Assembly: GCA_002295325.1 (NCBI GenBank)
Contig: DBGA01000045.1
Span: 12,217 to 18,470, forward strand
Length of the DNA stretch: 6,254 bases
Direction: 5' to 3'
Origin: Ruminococcaceae bacterium UBA866
Lineage (GTDB): Bacteria > Bacillota > Clostridia > Oscillospirales > Ruminococcaceae
In this document: one piece after another, positions 1 to 6,254 of the stretch
Layout: every line of letters starts with the position of its first letter
Numbering within the stretch: the stretch's first letter is position 1
Translations under genes and position numbers: made by a program
Notes under the pieces: model-generated
Seen by the model: only the letters and a program-made list of their open reading frames with translations
Told to the model about the DNA's origin: nothing
The model's database searches: none

Positions 1-730
1 TCGCAATCACGTCGTCACTCGCTGCAAGCTTTTTGTAAATCTCATTGGTAACGAACTTGTTGCACTCATCAATAGAATCATAGAATTCCTTTGAGTATGG
101 TGTGCGTAAATCAAGTAGATTAATTGCTTTTTCCAATGCAATCTGCAACTTAATTCTACTTTGATTGTCCTTATCAAGGTGACTTACAATACGGTTTGGC
201 ACTTCAATATTATAAAAAAGTTCAGTAACTTTCTCGTCAACCTCCATGATGTTTGCCATTAAACGAAGATTTTCAGTTACACCATGGTTGTGGTCGTTAT
301 CCCTGCCAGTGTAGGCTTGTAAATCAACAACTATTTTATCTCCTGCTTTTGCTTTATCTGTCACTTTTACCTCTTGGTGGTTTGTGTCAAGGCCTTGGGT
401 CAAAGCACCATCAATGAAGAGTAAAAATTGCGGGTTTACTGCATCCCAAAATGTGCACTGGGTTACAAAGCTCAGCCACAGTGCTTTTTTATTGAAGCTT
501 TGTGGAACTTCGATAGTAGTTCTAAACCAATAATGCTCGTCTGGGCCTGGCCAAATATCGGTTTTCGAGTTGAAAATGTTCCACTCTATGCTACTTTGGT
601 CAACCTCTTGCGGAGTTAGAAAAAGCCCCTTTTTTACCTGCCACTGGGTAACTGGGATTGATTGGATTGTAGTCATTGCACTCAAATCTTCACATATCTT
701 GTTGACACGCTCATATCTGTAATTTTCCAT
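1..730 (-). CDS. GH38 alpha-mannosidase, N-terminal part (3' end outside window)
   Basis: This is the first 243 codons of a glycoside hydrolase family 38 alpha-mannosidase of the large cytosolic type (related to fungal Ams1 and animal MAN2C1). Such enzymes hydrolyse alpha-linked mannose from glycans. What is visible is the non-catalytic N-terminal beta-rich domain: WPGPDEHYWFRTTIEVP at about residues 60-76, NPQFLLFIDG at 99-108, and GLDTNHQEV at 113-121, where the substrate-side segment 'dG...GlD.NH.EV' is typical of the family. The catalytic barrel with its Asp nucleophile lies beyond base 1 and cannot be checked. The start ATG at 728-730 is preceded by AAGGAGG at 738-744, about 7 bases away. 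No secretion signal is seen, so it probably acts in the cytoplasm on imported oligosaccharides. It is divergent from the mltG-like gene; the GH130 gene downstream of that gene is a plausible functional partner. I found no clear promoter for it in the 98-bp gap. Family assignment comes from remembered family patterns, not a search. Confidence 0.85.
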   Translation of the reverse strand, partial: MENYRYERVNKICEDLSAMTTIQSIPVTQWQVKKGLFLTPQEVDQSSIEWNIFNSKTDIWPGPDEHYWFRTTIEVPQSFNKKALWLSFVTQCTFWDAVNPQFLLFIDGALTQGLDTNHQEVKVTDKAKAGDKIVVDLQAYTGRDNDHNHGVTENLRLMANIMEVDEKVTELFYNIEVPNRIVSHLDKDNQSRIKLQIALEKAINLLDLRTPYSKEFYDSIDECNKFVTNEIYKKLAASDDVIA

Positions 731-737
731 TTTAATT

Positions 738-744
738 CCTCCTT
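738..744 (-). promoter_or_regulatory. Ribosome binding site of the GH38 gene
   Basis: Read on the minus strand this is AAGGAGG, a near-perfect anti-16S match, 7 bases before the ATG at 730. It fixes the start of the GH38 protein. Confidence 0.8.
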
Positions 745-768
745 TGGAATTTACTTTGTTTGTTTAAT

Positions 769-798
769 TTGACTTGTTAATAATATATGGTGTATAAT
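769..798 (+). promoter_or_regulatory. Sigma-A type promoter of the mltG-like gene
   Basis: TTGACT at 769-774 and a consensus TATAAT at 793-798 are separated by 18 bases. Transcription would start near 805, giving a leader of about 25 bases before the ATG at 829. This location means the in-frame ATG at 787, which lies between the two promoter boxes, is unlikely to be in the mRNA and cannot be the start codon. Confidence 0.7.
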
Positions 799-828
799 TT
801 TAATATCTTAAACCTTAGGAGACTCATA

Positions 829-1797
829 ATGAAAAAAATAATGGCAATATTCTTAACACTATCCCTGTGCCTATCAATTGTTGGGTGCAGCGATTCCGAT
901 AACGATACAGCTTCCCTAAATTATACATCCTCACAAATGGAAAGTAGTTCGATAATTGAAGAATCTTCAAGTGATCAATCTGTTTCAAAACCGACTGTGG
1001 AAACTCGAAACGCTTCATCTACACCATCTAAAGTTGTTGACCCCTCATCTCAACCATCAAAACCTGTCAGCAGTGCACCAGCAGTAAAGGAAACGGTATC
1101 TCTCACCTTTATGGAGGGAAGTTCCCTTGCAAAGATGATGGACGTGCTAGAGAAATATGGTGTTGCAAAAAGAGCTGATTTATTAAAGGTTGTCAACGAA
1201 TATGACTTTAGCTATTATCCTCTTATAGGCGAAATAACTTCTTCCAGCGAGCGCTGTTTTAAGCTAGAGGGGTATTTATTTCCCGATACCTATCAGTTTT
1301 ATAAAGATGAAAAGCCAGAAGATGCAATTGGTAGATTTTTAAAAGTGACTGAAAAGAAAATTACAAAAGAATATCGTGATAGAGCAACCGAACTAGGCTA
1401 TTCTGTCGACCAAATCATTACAATTGCCTCCATTATTGAAAAGGAAATTGGCGATGTAACACAAATGAGCAGAGTTGCATCAATTTTTTATAACCGTCTT
1501 GCTCAAGGGCAAAAGCTACAATCCGATGCAACAATTAACTATGTTGAACGGAGCATAAAGCCCTATATTGAGGGTGATATCAATCGTTATAATGCGTTTT
1601 ACAACACCTATAAATGTGTTGCACTTCCTGCGGGTCCAATCTGTAATCCGGGAATTGCTGCAATCAAAGCCGCACTTTATCCTGAACAAACCGATTATCT
1701 TTTTTTTGCAAGCGATAAAGCAGGGAAATATTATTTTGCCAGTAGCTACGAAGAGCACCTTGTCAACTGTGCCACCGCAGGAATTGCAACTGAGTAG
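829..1797 (+). CDS. MltG/YceG-like endolytic murein transglycosylase, predicted lipoprotein
   Basis: The 322-residue product belongs to the MltG (YceG) family, which cuts glycan strands of nascent peptidoglycan inside the chain and so limits strand length. A lipoprotein signal is visible: MKK, a hydrophobic stretch, then the lipobox IVGC with Cys20. A Ser/Thr/Pro-rich linker follows to about residue 90. The MltG fold begins with a LysM-like part around FMEGSSLAKMMDVLEKYGV (about 97-115). Family motifs follow: LEGYLFPDTY (146-155), ASIIEKE with Glu204 at the position of the catalytic Glu (E218 in E. coli as I recall), YNRLAQG followed by LQSDATINY (230-238), and YNTY...LPAGPICNPG (258-275). 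The active site therefore looks intact. AGGAG at 817-821 sits 7 bases before the ATG at 829. Most MltG proteins are held by a transmembrane helix; this one appears lipid-anchored, which is unusual. Its neighbours are sugar-metabolism genes, and it has its own promoter and terminator, so it is probably a single-gene unit. It could be a second, specialised MltG copy. Confidence 0.9.
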   Translation: MKKIMAIFLTLSLCLSIVGCSDSDNDTASLNYTSSQMESSSIIEESSSDQSVSKPTVETRNASSTPSKVVDPSSQPSKPVSSAPAVKETVSLTFMEGSSLAKMMDVLEKYGVAKRADLLKVVNEYDFSYYPLIGEITSSSERCFKLEGYLFPDTYQFYKDEKPEDAIGRFLKVTEKKITKEYRDRATELGYSVDQIITIASIIEKEIGDVTQMSRVASIFYNRLAQGQKLQSDATINYVERSIKPYIEGDINRYNAFYNTYKCVALPAGPICNPGIAAIKAALYPEQTDYLFFASDKAGKYYFASSYEEHLVNCATAGIATE

Positions 1798-1832
1798 AAT
1801 TATTTCCTATATAATATAGTATTTTTATGATA

Positions 1833-1866
1833 CTAGCCAATAAAAGTATGAACTTTTATTGGCTAG
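1833..1866. terminator. Bidirectional hairpin between convergent mltG-like and GH130 genes
   Basis: A perfect 14-bp stem (CTAGCCAATAAAAG, 1833-1846, with its complement at 1853-1866) encloses a 6-base loop, TATGAA. It sits 35 bases after the stop of the mltG-like gene and 29 bases after the stop of the GH130 gene, the place expected for a shared terminator. Neither side has a classic run of T, only the T-rich part of the stem and short TTT or ATAAAAATA stretches, so termination may be partial. Confidence 0.7.
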
Positions 1867-1895
1867 ATTGCTTTAAATAAATATAATAAGACTTG

Positions 1896-2891
1896 TTACA
1901 CGTCTAAACTGTTTTCTTTCATATAGGCGATTACTTCATCAACAGTAGTAAAGCATATTCCGGTTACTGTATCTGCACAGCCATAGTAGATTGTGATTTT
2001 GCCTGAGTCAGCATCAGTCAAGGTTGCACAAGGGAAGCAAACGTTTGGAACGTCTCCCACGCACTCGTACATTTTTTGTGGAGAAAGCAGATATGGCTTT
2101 GTGCGATAAAGCACCTTCCAAGGCTCGTTGATATCAAGCAAAGCTGCACCAACAGAGTATACAAATCCATTACAGCTGTTTAATACACCATGATAGAATA
2201 GCAACCAGCCCTCGTCAGTTTCAATTGGAACTGGACCTGGGCCAATTTTCTTTGATTGCCACGCTGAACGGTCATCGTTAATTGTTCCCATTACATAGCG
2301 ATGCTTGCCCCAGTAAACCAAATCTGGGCTTTGTGAGTAAAAAATATCTCCAAAAGGTGTGTGCCCTGTATCTGATGGACGTGAAAGCATTGCATAGTTG
2401 CCATTAATTTTGCGTGGGAACAATACACCATTTCTGTTGTAAGGCAAGAATGCGTTCTCGCATTGATGGAACGTAACGAAGTCATAAGTGTATGCGATTC
2501 CAATTGTTGGTCCATGATACCCATTGCACCAAGTTACAAAATATTTATCCTCAATTCTTACAACACGAGGGTCATATCTATATTCCCGATTTAAAATTTC
2601 AGGATCATCCCCTTGGAAGGTAATCGCTTCGTCTTCAAATTCCCAATTGATGCCGTCTTTTGAACGTCCTACAAAAATATCCATAGAACGTGAACGGCTA
2701 TCACATCTGAAAACTCCGACAAAACCATCTTCAAATGGAACTACAGCACTATTAAAAATTGAATTGGAATTTTTCTGTTCATCTCTTTCAATGATTGGGT
2801 TTTGGTCATAGCGCCAAAGGATATCTTTGCAATTTGCAGGCTTGTCCTGCCAAGGTATATTTGGTAATGCGCTTCCAATAATTTTCGCCAT
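1896..2891 (-). CDS. GH130 beta-mannoside phosphorylase
   Basis: The 331-residue product is a glycoside hydrolase family 130 enzyme, a five-bladed beta-propeller that typically phosphorolyses beta-mannosides to alpha-mannose 1-phosphate. The predicted general acid is Asp107 in YRYDPRVV. Phosphate-site residues of the phosphorylase type are present: Arg153-Asn154 ([10 protein letters not shown]), Arg171 (LSRPSD), Lys214/Lys215 ([11 protein letters not shown]) and His234 (FYHGV). Their spacing agrees with Bacteroides fragilis mannosylglucose phosphorylase as I remember it, which argues for a phosphorylase rather than a GH130 hydrolase. The closing GDVPNV and IYYGCADT are also typical. The linkage cut (beta-1,4 or beta-1,2; Man-Glc, Man-GlcNAc or mannooligosaccharide) cannot be read from the sequence. 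No signal peptide is seen, so it is cytoplasmic. I chose the ATG at 2889-2891, with GAGGG 8 bases upstream; an in-frame TTG at 2927 has no ribosome site and would lie in a leader hairpin. The nearby GH38 gene suggests glycan or mannan use. Confidence 0.92.
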   Translation of the reverse strand: MAKIIGSALPNIPWQDKPANCKDILWRYDQNPIIERDEQKNSNSIFNSAVVPFEDGFVGVFRCDSRSRSMDIFVGRSKDGINWEFEDEAITFQGDDPEILNREYRYDPRVVRIEDKYFVTWCNGYHGPTIGIAYTYDFVTFHQCENAFLPYNRNGVLFPRKINGNYAMLSRPSDTGHTPFGDIFYSQSPDLVYWGKHRYVMGTINDDRSAWQSKKIGPGPVPIETDEGWLLFYHGVLNSCNGFVYSVGAALLDINEPWKVLYRTKPYLLSPQKMYECVGDVPNVCFPCATLTDADSGKITIYYGCADTVTGICFTTVDEVIAYMKENSLDV

Positions 2892-2909
2892 ATAATAAAC
2901 CCTCTTTTC

Positions 2910-2938
2910 TGCGGCCAGATATCTCAAATATCACCGCA
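2910..2938 (-). other. Leader hairpin just upstream of the GH130 ribosome site
   Basis: In the predicted GH130 mRNA, TGCGG (2934-2938) pairs with CCGCA (2910-2914), and GATAT (2928-2932) pairs with ATATC (2918-2922), around a TTGAG loop; one side has one unpaired base and the other three. It ends only a few bases before the AGAGGG ribosome site, so it could modulate translation or mRNA stability. This is a structural observation only; no known riboswitch class is recognised. Confidence 0.45.
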
Positions 2939-2969
2939 CATTAATTTAGATAAGTACTCGTAACATCGT

Positions 2970-2981
2970 TTTTCTAGAAAA
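2970..2981. other. 12-bp perfect palindrome in the GH130 leader
   Basis: TTTTCTAGAAAA reads the same on both strands and lies about 30-40 bases downstream of the predicted GH130 transcription start. Such a roadblock position suits a repressor operator, but AT-rich palindromes of this length also arise by chance. Confidence 0.3.
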
Positions 2982-3018
2982 GGATTTGTTTAGAATATTT
3001 ACTAACTATAATATATAC

Positions 3019-3047
3019 ATTATAACTCAGACCATGCTTTTTTGCAA
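3019..3047 (-). promoter_or_regulatory. Promoter of the GH130 gene, overlapped by an inverted repeat
   Basis: On the minus strand, TTGCAA (3042-3047) and a consensus TATAAT (3019-3024) are 17 bases apart. Transcription should begin near 3012, leaving a leader of about 120 bases before the ATG at 2891. An inverted repeat, CCATGC (3032-3037) with GCAATGG (3044-3050), covers the -35 box and part of the spacer and could be an operator. The promoter lies just after the end of the dCTP deaminase gene, for which no clear terminator is visible, so read-through from that gene is possible. Confidence 0.65.
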
Positions 3048-3067
3048 TGGCACTTTGAGTAAACGTT

Positions 3068-3598
3068 TTATATATTTTTTTCTTCAAAATCTCGATACAG
3101 CAAACTTGGTTGAATGCCTGTATTGTTTTGATATTTCCCACTGCTATATAGGTCATACTCGCCTAAAATACTATGATAATAAATTTGGCAAATATCTATG
3201 TTTGGATAAATGATAATCGGTTGTACACAAAATATTTCGAGTGTCCAATATCCTGCAAAACCTACGTCACCAAACCCCGCGGTTACATGAATAAAAAGAC
3301 CCAGTCTGCCGATTGAGGAACGTCCCTCAAGCATTGGCACAAATTTCTCTGTTTTCGTAAACTCATTGGTTCTACCTAAATAAAGCTTGTTTGGTTCAAG
3401 CAATAAGCCACCCTCAGGAATTGTAATTTCTTTCACTGCATTTGGCTTTTTCATGTCAAGTATATTGTTCTCATACACAAGAAGCTCGCTATGCAATGAT
3501 AAATTATAACTATTTGGATTTAACTTTTTTTCATTATAGGGTTCAATGATAATATCTCCACCTATGTGATTCTTAATCTCTTTTCCTGATAATATCAT
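3068..3598 (-). CDS. dcd: dCTP deaminase
   Basis: The 176-residue product is a member of the dCTP deaminase/dUTPase fold family, a soluble trimeric enzyme that deaminates dCTP on the route to dUMP and dTTP. It starts with the usual MILSGKEI. LNPNSYNLSL (26-35) is the early family motif. EGRSSIGRLGLFIHVTAGFGD (91-111) holds the Arg93-Ser94-Ser95 substrate loop, and YWTLEIF (117-123) holds Glu121, matching the catalytic Glu of the family. SGKYQNNTGIQPS (153-165) is the C-terminal lid. The length is normal. AAGGAG at 3607-3612 lies 8 bases before the ATG at 3598. Whether the enzyme releases dUTP only or goes on to dUMP (the bifunctional DCD-DUT type) cannot be decided by eye; the RSSIGRLG stretch resembles the bifunctional type as I recall it. 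It appears to be transcribed alone from promoters in the repeat-rich region upstream. Confidence 0.92.
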   Translation of the reverse strand: MILSGKEIKNHIGGDIIIEPYNEKKLNPNSYNLSLHSELLVYENNILDMKKPNAVKEITIPEGGLLLEPNKLYLGRTNEFTKTEKFVPMLEGRSSIGRLGLFIHVTAGFGDVGFAGYWTLEIFCVQPIIIYPNIDICQIYYHSILGEYDLYSSGKYQNNTGIQPSLLYRDFEEKNI

Positions 3599-3653
3599 AA
3601 ACTATTCTCCTTAATTTATATGTGATATAGAATAAACTTTAAATGCTATATTT

Positions 3654-3662
3654 ATTATACCA
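3654..3662 (-). promoter_or_regulatory. Extended -10 promoter of the dCTP deaminase gene
   Basis: Read on the minus strand this is TGGTATAAT, a consensus -10 box with the TGn extension, about 55 bases before the dcd ATG. There is no good -35 box at the right distance, which extended -10 promoters can tolerate. The same nine bases occur in inverted orientation at 3676-3684. Confidence 0.5.
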
Positions 3663-3685
3663 TAAACGTAAGGGTTGGTATAATC

Positions 3686-3725
3686 GGCAACGTGCGGTTT
3701 TGACGAAGTCAAATTTCGCACTGCC
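3686..3725. repeat. Large imperfect hairpin upstream of dcd
   Basis: GGCA (3686-3689) pairs with TGCC (3722-3725), GTGCG (3692-3696) with CGCAC (3717-3721), and TTTGAC (3699-3704) with GTCAAA (3708-3713), around a GAA loop. This gives 15 pairs, with a 2-base bulge and a 2x3 internal loop. It is clearly more GC-rich than its surroundings. No T-run follows on either strand, so it is not a standard terminator. If transcription starts at the upstream promoter near 3754-3783, this hairpin lies in the dcd leader. Confidence 0.6.
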
Positions 3726-3753
3726 ATTAAATTATTAATATTTGCTTACAAAT

Positions 3754-3783
3754 ATTATACCTCTATAACAGACAAATTTACAA
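3754..3783 (-). promoter_or_regulatory. Possible second, upstream promoter for dcd
   Basis: On the minus strand, TTGTAA (3778-3783) and TATAAT (3754-3759) are 18 bases apart. A transcript from here would begin near 3747 and carry the hairpin at 3686-3725 in a leader of about 150 bases. The -35 box matches consensus at four of six positions, so this is tentative. Confidence 0.4.
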
Positions 3784-3843
3784 GCTTTTCATTTGATTTT
3801 ATTTGTTTGGATTATTACCAAATTCAAAGTTTGAAAGTTCTTT

Positions 3844-3888
3844 AAAACAATAAAGACCCACTATTGAAAAGTAGGTCTTTATTGTTTT
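3844..3888 (-). terminator. Terminator of gdhA
   Basis: A 15-bp perfect stem (AAAACAATAAAGACC at 3844-3858 with its complement at 3874-3888) is extended inward by three more pairs past one mismatch, around the loop ATTGAAA. It begins about 15 bases after the gdhA stop. Read from gdhA, the stem ends in TTTT; read the other way it ends in TTTTT, so it may work in both directions. Confidence 0.85.
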
Positions 3889-3903
3889 TACGTATTTATT
3901 TTC

Positions 3904-5326
<1,423 letters not shown>

Positions 5327-5425
5327 TATATTTTTATTGTTTTTTCATAATTTGTATAAAATTTTTAGAAATATTGTAAAAACACTATAAAATTTGCAAG
5401 TTCTATTGTAAATTTCGTCAAATAT

Positions 5426-5455
5426 AAAAGCAGTGTTGCCGTCCTACAGCAACAC
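5426..5455 (-). terminator. Terminator of the DUF2752 operon
   Basis: GTGTTGC (read on the minus strand from 5455 to 5449) pairs with GCAACAC (5439 to 5433) around a 9-base loop. A TTTTATATTT tract follows, starting 3 bases after the stem. It lies about 45 bases after the stop of the 60-residue membrane protein and points toward gdhA, so it separates the two units. Confidence 0.8.
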
Positions 5456-5500
5456 CACCATATTTAATAATTTTATTTTGTTATATATTTCTTTTTAACT

Positions 5501-5683
5501 TTAGCCTGTAACTCCCATAGCACGAAAAACTGCCCACCATAAAAAAAGTATGAGTGCAATGAAAAATGCAGCCATTGCTGTTTGCCAAAAAAGTTTTGAT
5601 GTGTTCTTTTTTTTAAAAACATAAGCTAAAATTAAAAAAATCAAGCCAATCCAAAATCCCAAAATTGCATACACAGGACTCAC
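5501..5683 (-). CDS. Small two-helix membrane protein, function unknown
   Basis: The 60-residue product has two hydrophobic segments, about residues 4-23 and 33-53, separated by a basic turn, KKKNTSK (24-30). By the positive-inside rule the turn should face the cytoplasm and both ends the outside. I do not recognise a family. The start is GTG at 5681-5683 and overlaps the TGA of the upstream DUF2752 gene in the four bases GTGA, a hallmark of translational coupling. AAGGGGG at 5691-5697 gives a ribosome site 7 bases before it. Coupling, a plausible ribosome site and the following terminator make this short frame credible. It probably works with, or is made in step with, the DUF2752 protein. 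Confidence 0.75.
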   Translation of the reverse strand: MSPVYAILGFWIGLIFLILAYVFKKKNTSKLFWQTAMAAFFIALILFLWWAVFRAMGVTG

Positions 5684-6042
5684 TTTTTCGCCCCCTTGCC
5701 CAAACGATTGTAGAGAAATTCAATAATAGAAATGCTATCTTGTTTTTTTATTACTCTAACTATTGCTACAAAAATGTCCTGCAATAACAGAATAAAAAAA
5801 ATTGGATAAAGTGCCAGCGTAAATATAGGGTTAAACCCTATTGCTGATTGAATGTCACCCGAAACTATCGATATAAAAGCTCTTGTTGCCCCACAGCTAG
5901 GGCAAACAATAGAAAATAGTTCATTAAATAAACAAGGAATTCCATATCCCATTTGAGATATCCAAAGATACATCAAAACTAAGATACAACCCGTCCCATA
6001 AATCAAAAGACGGACAATAAGCTTTTTTTCGTTTTCACTCAT
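5680..6042 (-). CDS. DUF2752 family membrane protein
   Basis: The 120-residue product carries the DUF2752 signature CPSCGATRAF (47-56: Cys47, Cys50, Gly51, Thr53, Arg54), followed by the GFNP motif (69-72). Another Cys (Cys37) lies ten residues earlier. Hydrophobic segments are at about 8-29 and 71-96, with a weaker one near 52-62, so it should be an integral membrane protein. The Cys pair could bind metal or be redox active, but the role of the family is not established. I chose the ATG at 6040-6042 because AAGGGGAGGG (6048-6057) lies directly before it; an in-frame TTG at 6075 would place that ribosome site inside the gene. It is the first gene of a two-gene unit with the 60-residue protein and is divergent from the gene starting at 6221. 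DUF2752 genes are often found near other small membrane-protein genes of unknown role. Confidence 0.88.
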   Translation of the reverse strand: MSENEKKLIVRLLIYGTGCILVLMYLWISQMGYGIPCLFNELFSIVCPSCGATRAFISIVSGDIQSAIGFNPIFTLALYPIFFILLLQDIFVAIVRVIKKQDSISIIEFLYNRLGKGAKK

Positions 6043-6047
6043 AAATG

Positions 6048-6057
6048 CCCTCCCCTT
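6048..6057 (-). promoter_or_regulatory. Ribosome binding site deciding the DUF2752 start
   Basis: AAGGGGAGGG on the minus strand lies 5 bases before the ATG at 6042, and it sits inside the longer open frame that begins with TTG at 6075. It therefore supports the shorter 120-residue product. Confidence 0.75.
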
Positions 6058-6097
6058 GAATATGCTATTACTCAAACAAAAAACAGTGTTATTTAAT

Positions 6098-6110
6098 GGG
6101 TTTTTAACCC
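6098..6110. other. Inverted repeat between divergent genes
   Basis: GGGTT (6098-6102) and AACCC (6106-6110) form a dyad with a 3-base centre, flanked by TTAA on both sides (6093-6096 and 6113-6116). It lies in the 178-bp gap between the DUF2752 gene and the gene at 6221. It could be an operator for either side. I found no convincing minus-strand promoter in the gap. Confidence 0.3.
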
Positions 6111-6158
6111 TTTTAATCTACTAAATACCATTATTACTCTAAATTTTAAAAATAGCTG

Positions 6159-6187
6159 TTGAAAAGTCTGTAATTATAGTATAATAT
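6159..6187 (+). promoter_or_regulatory. Promoter of the partial gene at the right edge
   Basis: TTGAAA (6159-6164) is followed by TATAAT at 6180-6185 (15-base spacing) or the weaker TAATAT at 6182-6187 (17-base spacing). The start would be near 6193, about 28 bases before the ATG at 6221. Confidence 0.5.
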
Positions 6188-6220
6188 ATTAATATAATTA
6201 TGTAAAGAGGTGGCAAACCT

Positions 6221-6254
6221 ATGAACGATTTTGAAAACCAAGATGGTAACCCTG
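6221..6254 (+). CDS. Start of an unidentified protein (3' end outside window)
   Basis: Only 11 codons are present: MNDFENQDGNP. The ATG is preceded by AGAGGTGG at 6206-6213, 7 bases away, and by a promoter-like pair, so a real gene start is likely. The polar, Asn/Asp-rich opening would fit a protein whose disordered N-terminus comes before membrane helices, but that is a guess and no family can be assigned. It is divergent from the DUF2752 pair. Confidence 0.65.
   Translation, partial: MNDFENQDGNP

Larger units (their letters stand above)
3653..3761. repeat. Compact repeat-bounded palindromic segment (possible small insertion element)
   Basis: The nine bases TATTATACC occur at 3653-3661 and again, exactly 100 bases on, at 3753-3761. 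A third, inverted copy (TGGTATAAT) lies at 3676-3684. Between them are a large hairpin (3686-3725) and a smaller AT hairpin (3736-3757). The pattern resembles a REP/MITE-type miniature element, with either the direct repeats as target duplications or GGTATAAT...ATTATACC (3677-3684 and 3754-3761) as terminal inverted repeats. No reading frame is present. It could equally be a native regulatory region, since each copy also forms a -10 box. Whether it is mobile cannot be decided from one copy. Confidence 0.4.

Noticed and set aside
428..619. Plus-strand open frame opposite the GH38 gene
   Set aside because: The minus-strand frame gives a clear GH38 N-terminal sequence; the plus frame shows no motif or ribosome site.
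787..828. Longer N-terminus for the MltG-like protein from the ATG at 787
   Set aside because: This ATG lies between the -35 and -10 boxes of the promoter, has no ribosome site, and would put 14 extra residues before a normal lipoprotein signal.
2892..2927. TTG start at 2927 for the GH130 protein
   Set aside because: There is no ribosome site before it. The extra residues would be encoded by the leader hairpin and the ribosome site of the ATG at 2891, which begins with the expected MAKIIGS.
3056..3070. Possible catabolite-response (cre) site around AAACGTTT upstream of the GH130 promoter
   Set aside because: It fits the core AA.CG but misses the conserved TG or the final C on either strand, and it overlaps the end of dcd; too weak to call.
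3599..3903. Small RNA gene, riboswitch or CRISPR in the 305-bp gene-free stretch
   Set aside because: There are no regularly spaced repeats, no tRNA-like fold and no riboswitch class that I recognise; the content is accounted for by promoters, the palindromic segment and the gdhA terminator.
6043..6075. TTG start at 6075 for the DUF2752 protein
   Set aside because: A strong ribosome site lies inside the extension just before the ATG at 6042.

Overview
The window is AT-rich, with purine-rich Shine-Dalgarno sites a few bases before most starts and TATAAT-type promoters. The proteins look like those of low-GC Gram-positive anaerobes. The best guess is a clostridial gut-type bacterium (Oscillospiraceae/Ruminococcaceae-like). 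That placement is inferred from protein flavour and signal style, not from a marker gene.

Layout, left to right. Positions 1-730 (minus) hold the first 243 residues of a GH38 alpha-mannosidase whose catalytic part lies outside the window. Facing away from it, 829-1797 (plus) encodes a lipid-anchored MltG-like endolytic murein transglycosylase with its own good promoter. A 14-bp perfect hairpin at 1833-1866 separates it from the convergent GH130 mannoside phosphorylase at 1896-2891 (minus). Next on the minus strand is a dCTP deaminase (3068-3598), then a 305-bp gene-free stretch rich in inverted repeats (3599-3903) that ends in the terminator of gdhA. The gdhA gene (3904-5256, minus) encodes a complete small hexameric-type glutamate dehydrogenase. 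A terminator at 5433-5455 closes a two-gene membrane-protein operon (minus): a DUF2752 protein (5680-6042) and a 60-residue two-helix protein (5501-5683) overlapping by GTGA. At the right edge a new plus-strand gene begins at 6221 and runs out of the window after 11 codons.

How the genes fit together. The GH38 and GH130 proteins are natural partners for taking apart mannose-containing glycans inside the cell: alpha-mannosidase trimming plus phosphorolysis of a beta-mannoside to mannose 1-phosphate. They are separated by the reversed mltG-like gene, so they are not one transcript. The dCTP deaminase (dUMP/dTTP supply) and glutamate dehydrogenase (ammonium/2-oxoglutarate to glutamate) are housekeeping genes with their own control signals. 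The DUF2752 pair is a small membrane module of unknown role, divergent from the partial gene at the right edge.

No convincing new system is visible. The parts most worth a second look are the compact palindromic insertion-like segment at about 3653-3761, the cluster of dyad elements in front of the GH130 gene, and the lipoprotein form of MltG outside its usual gene setting.
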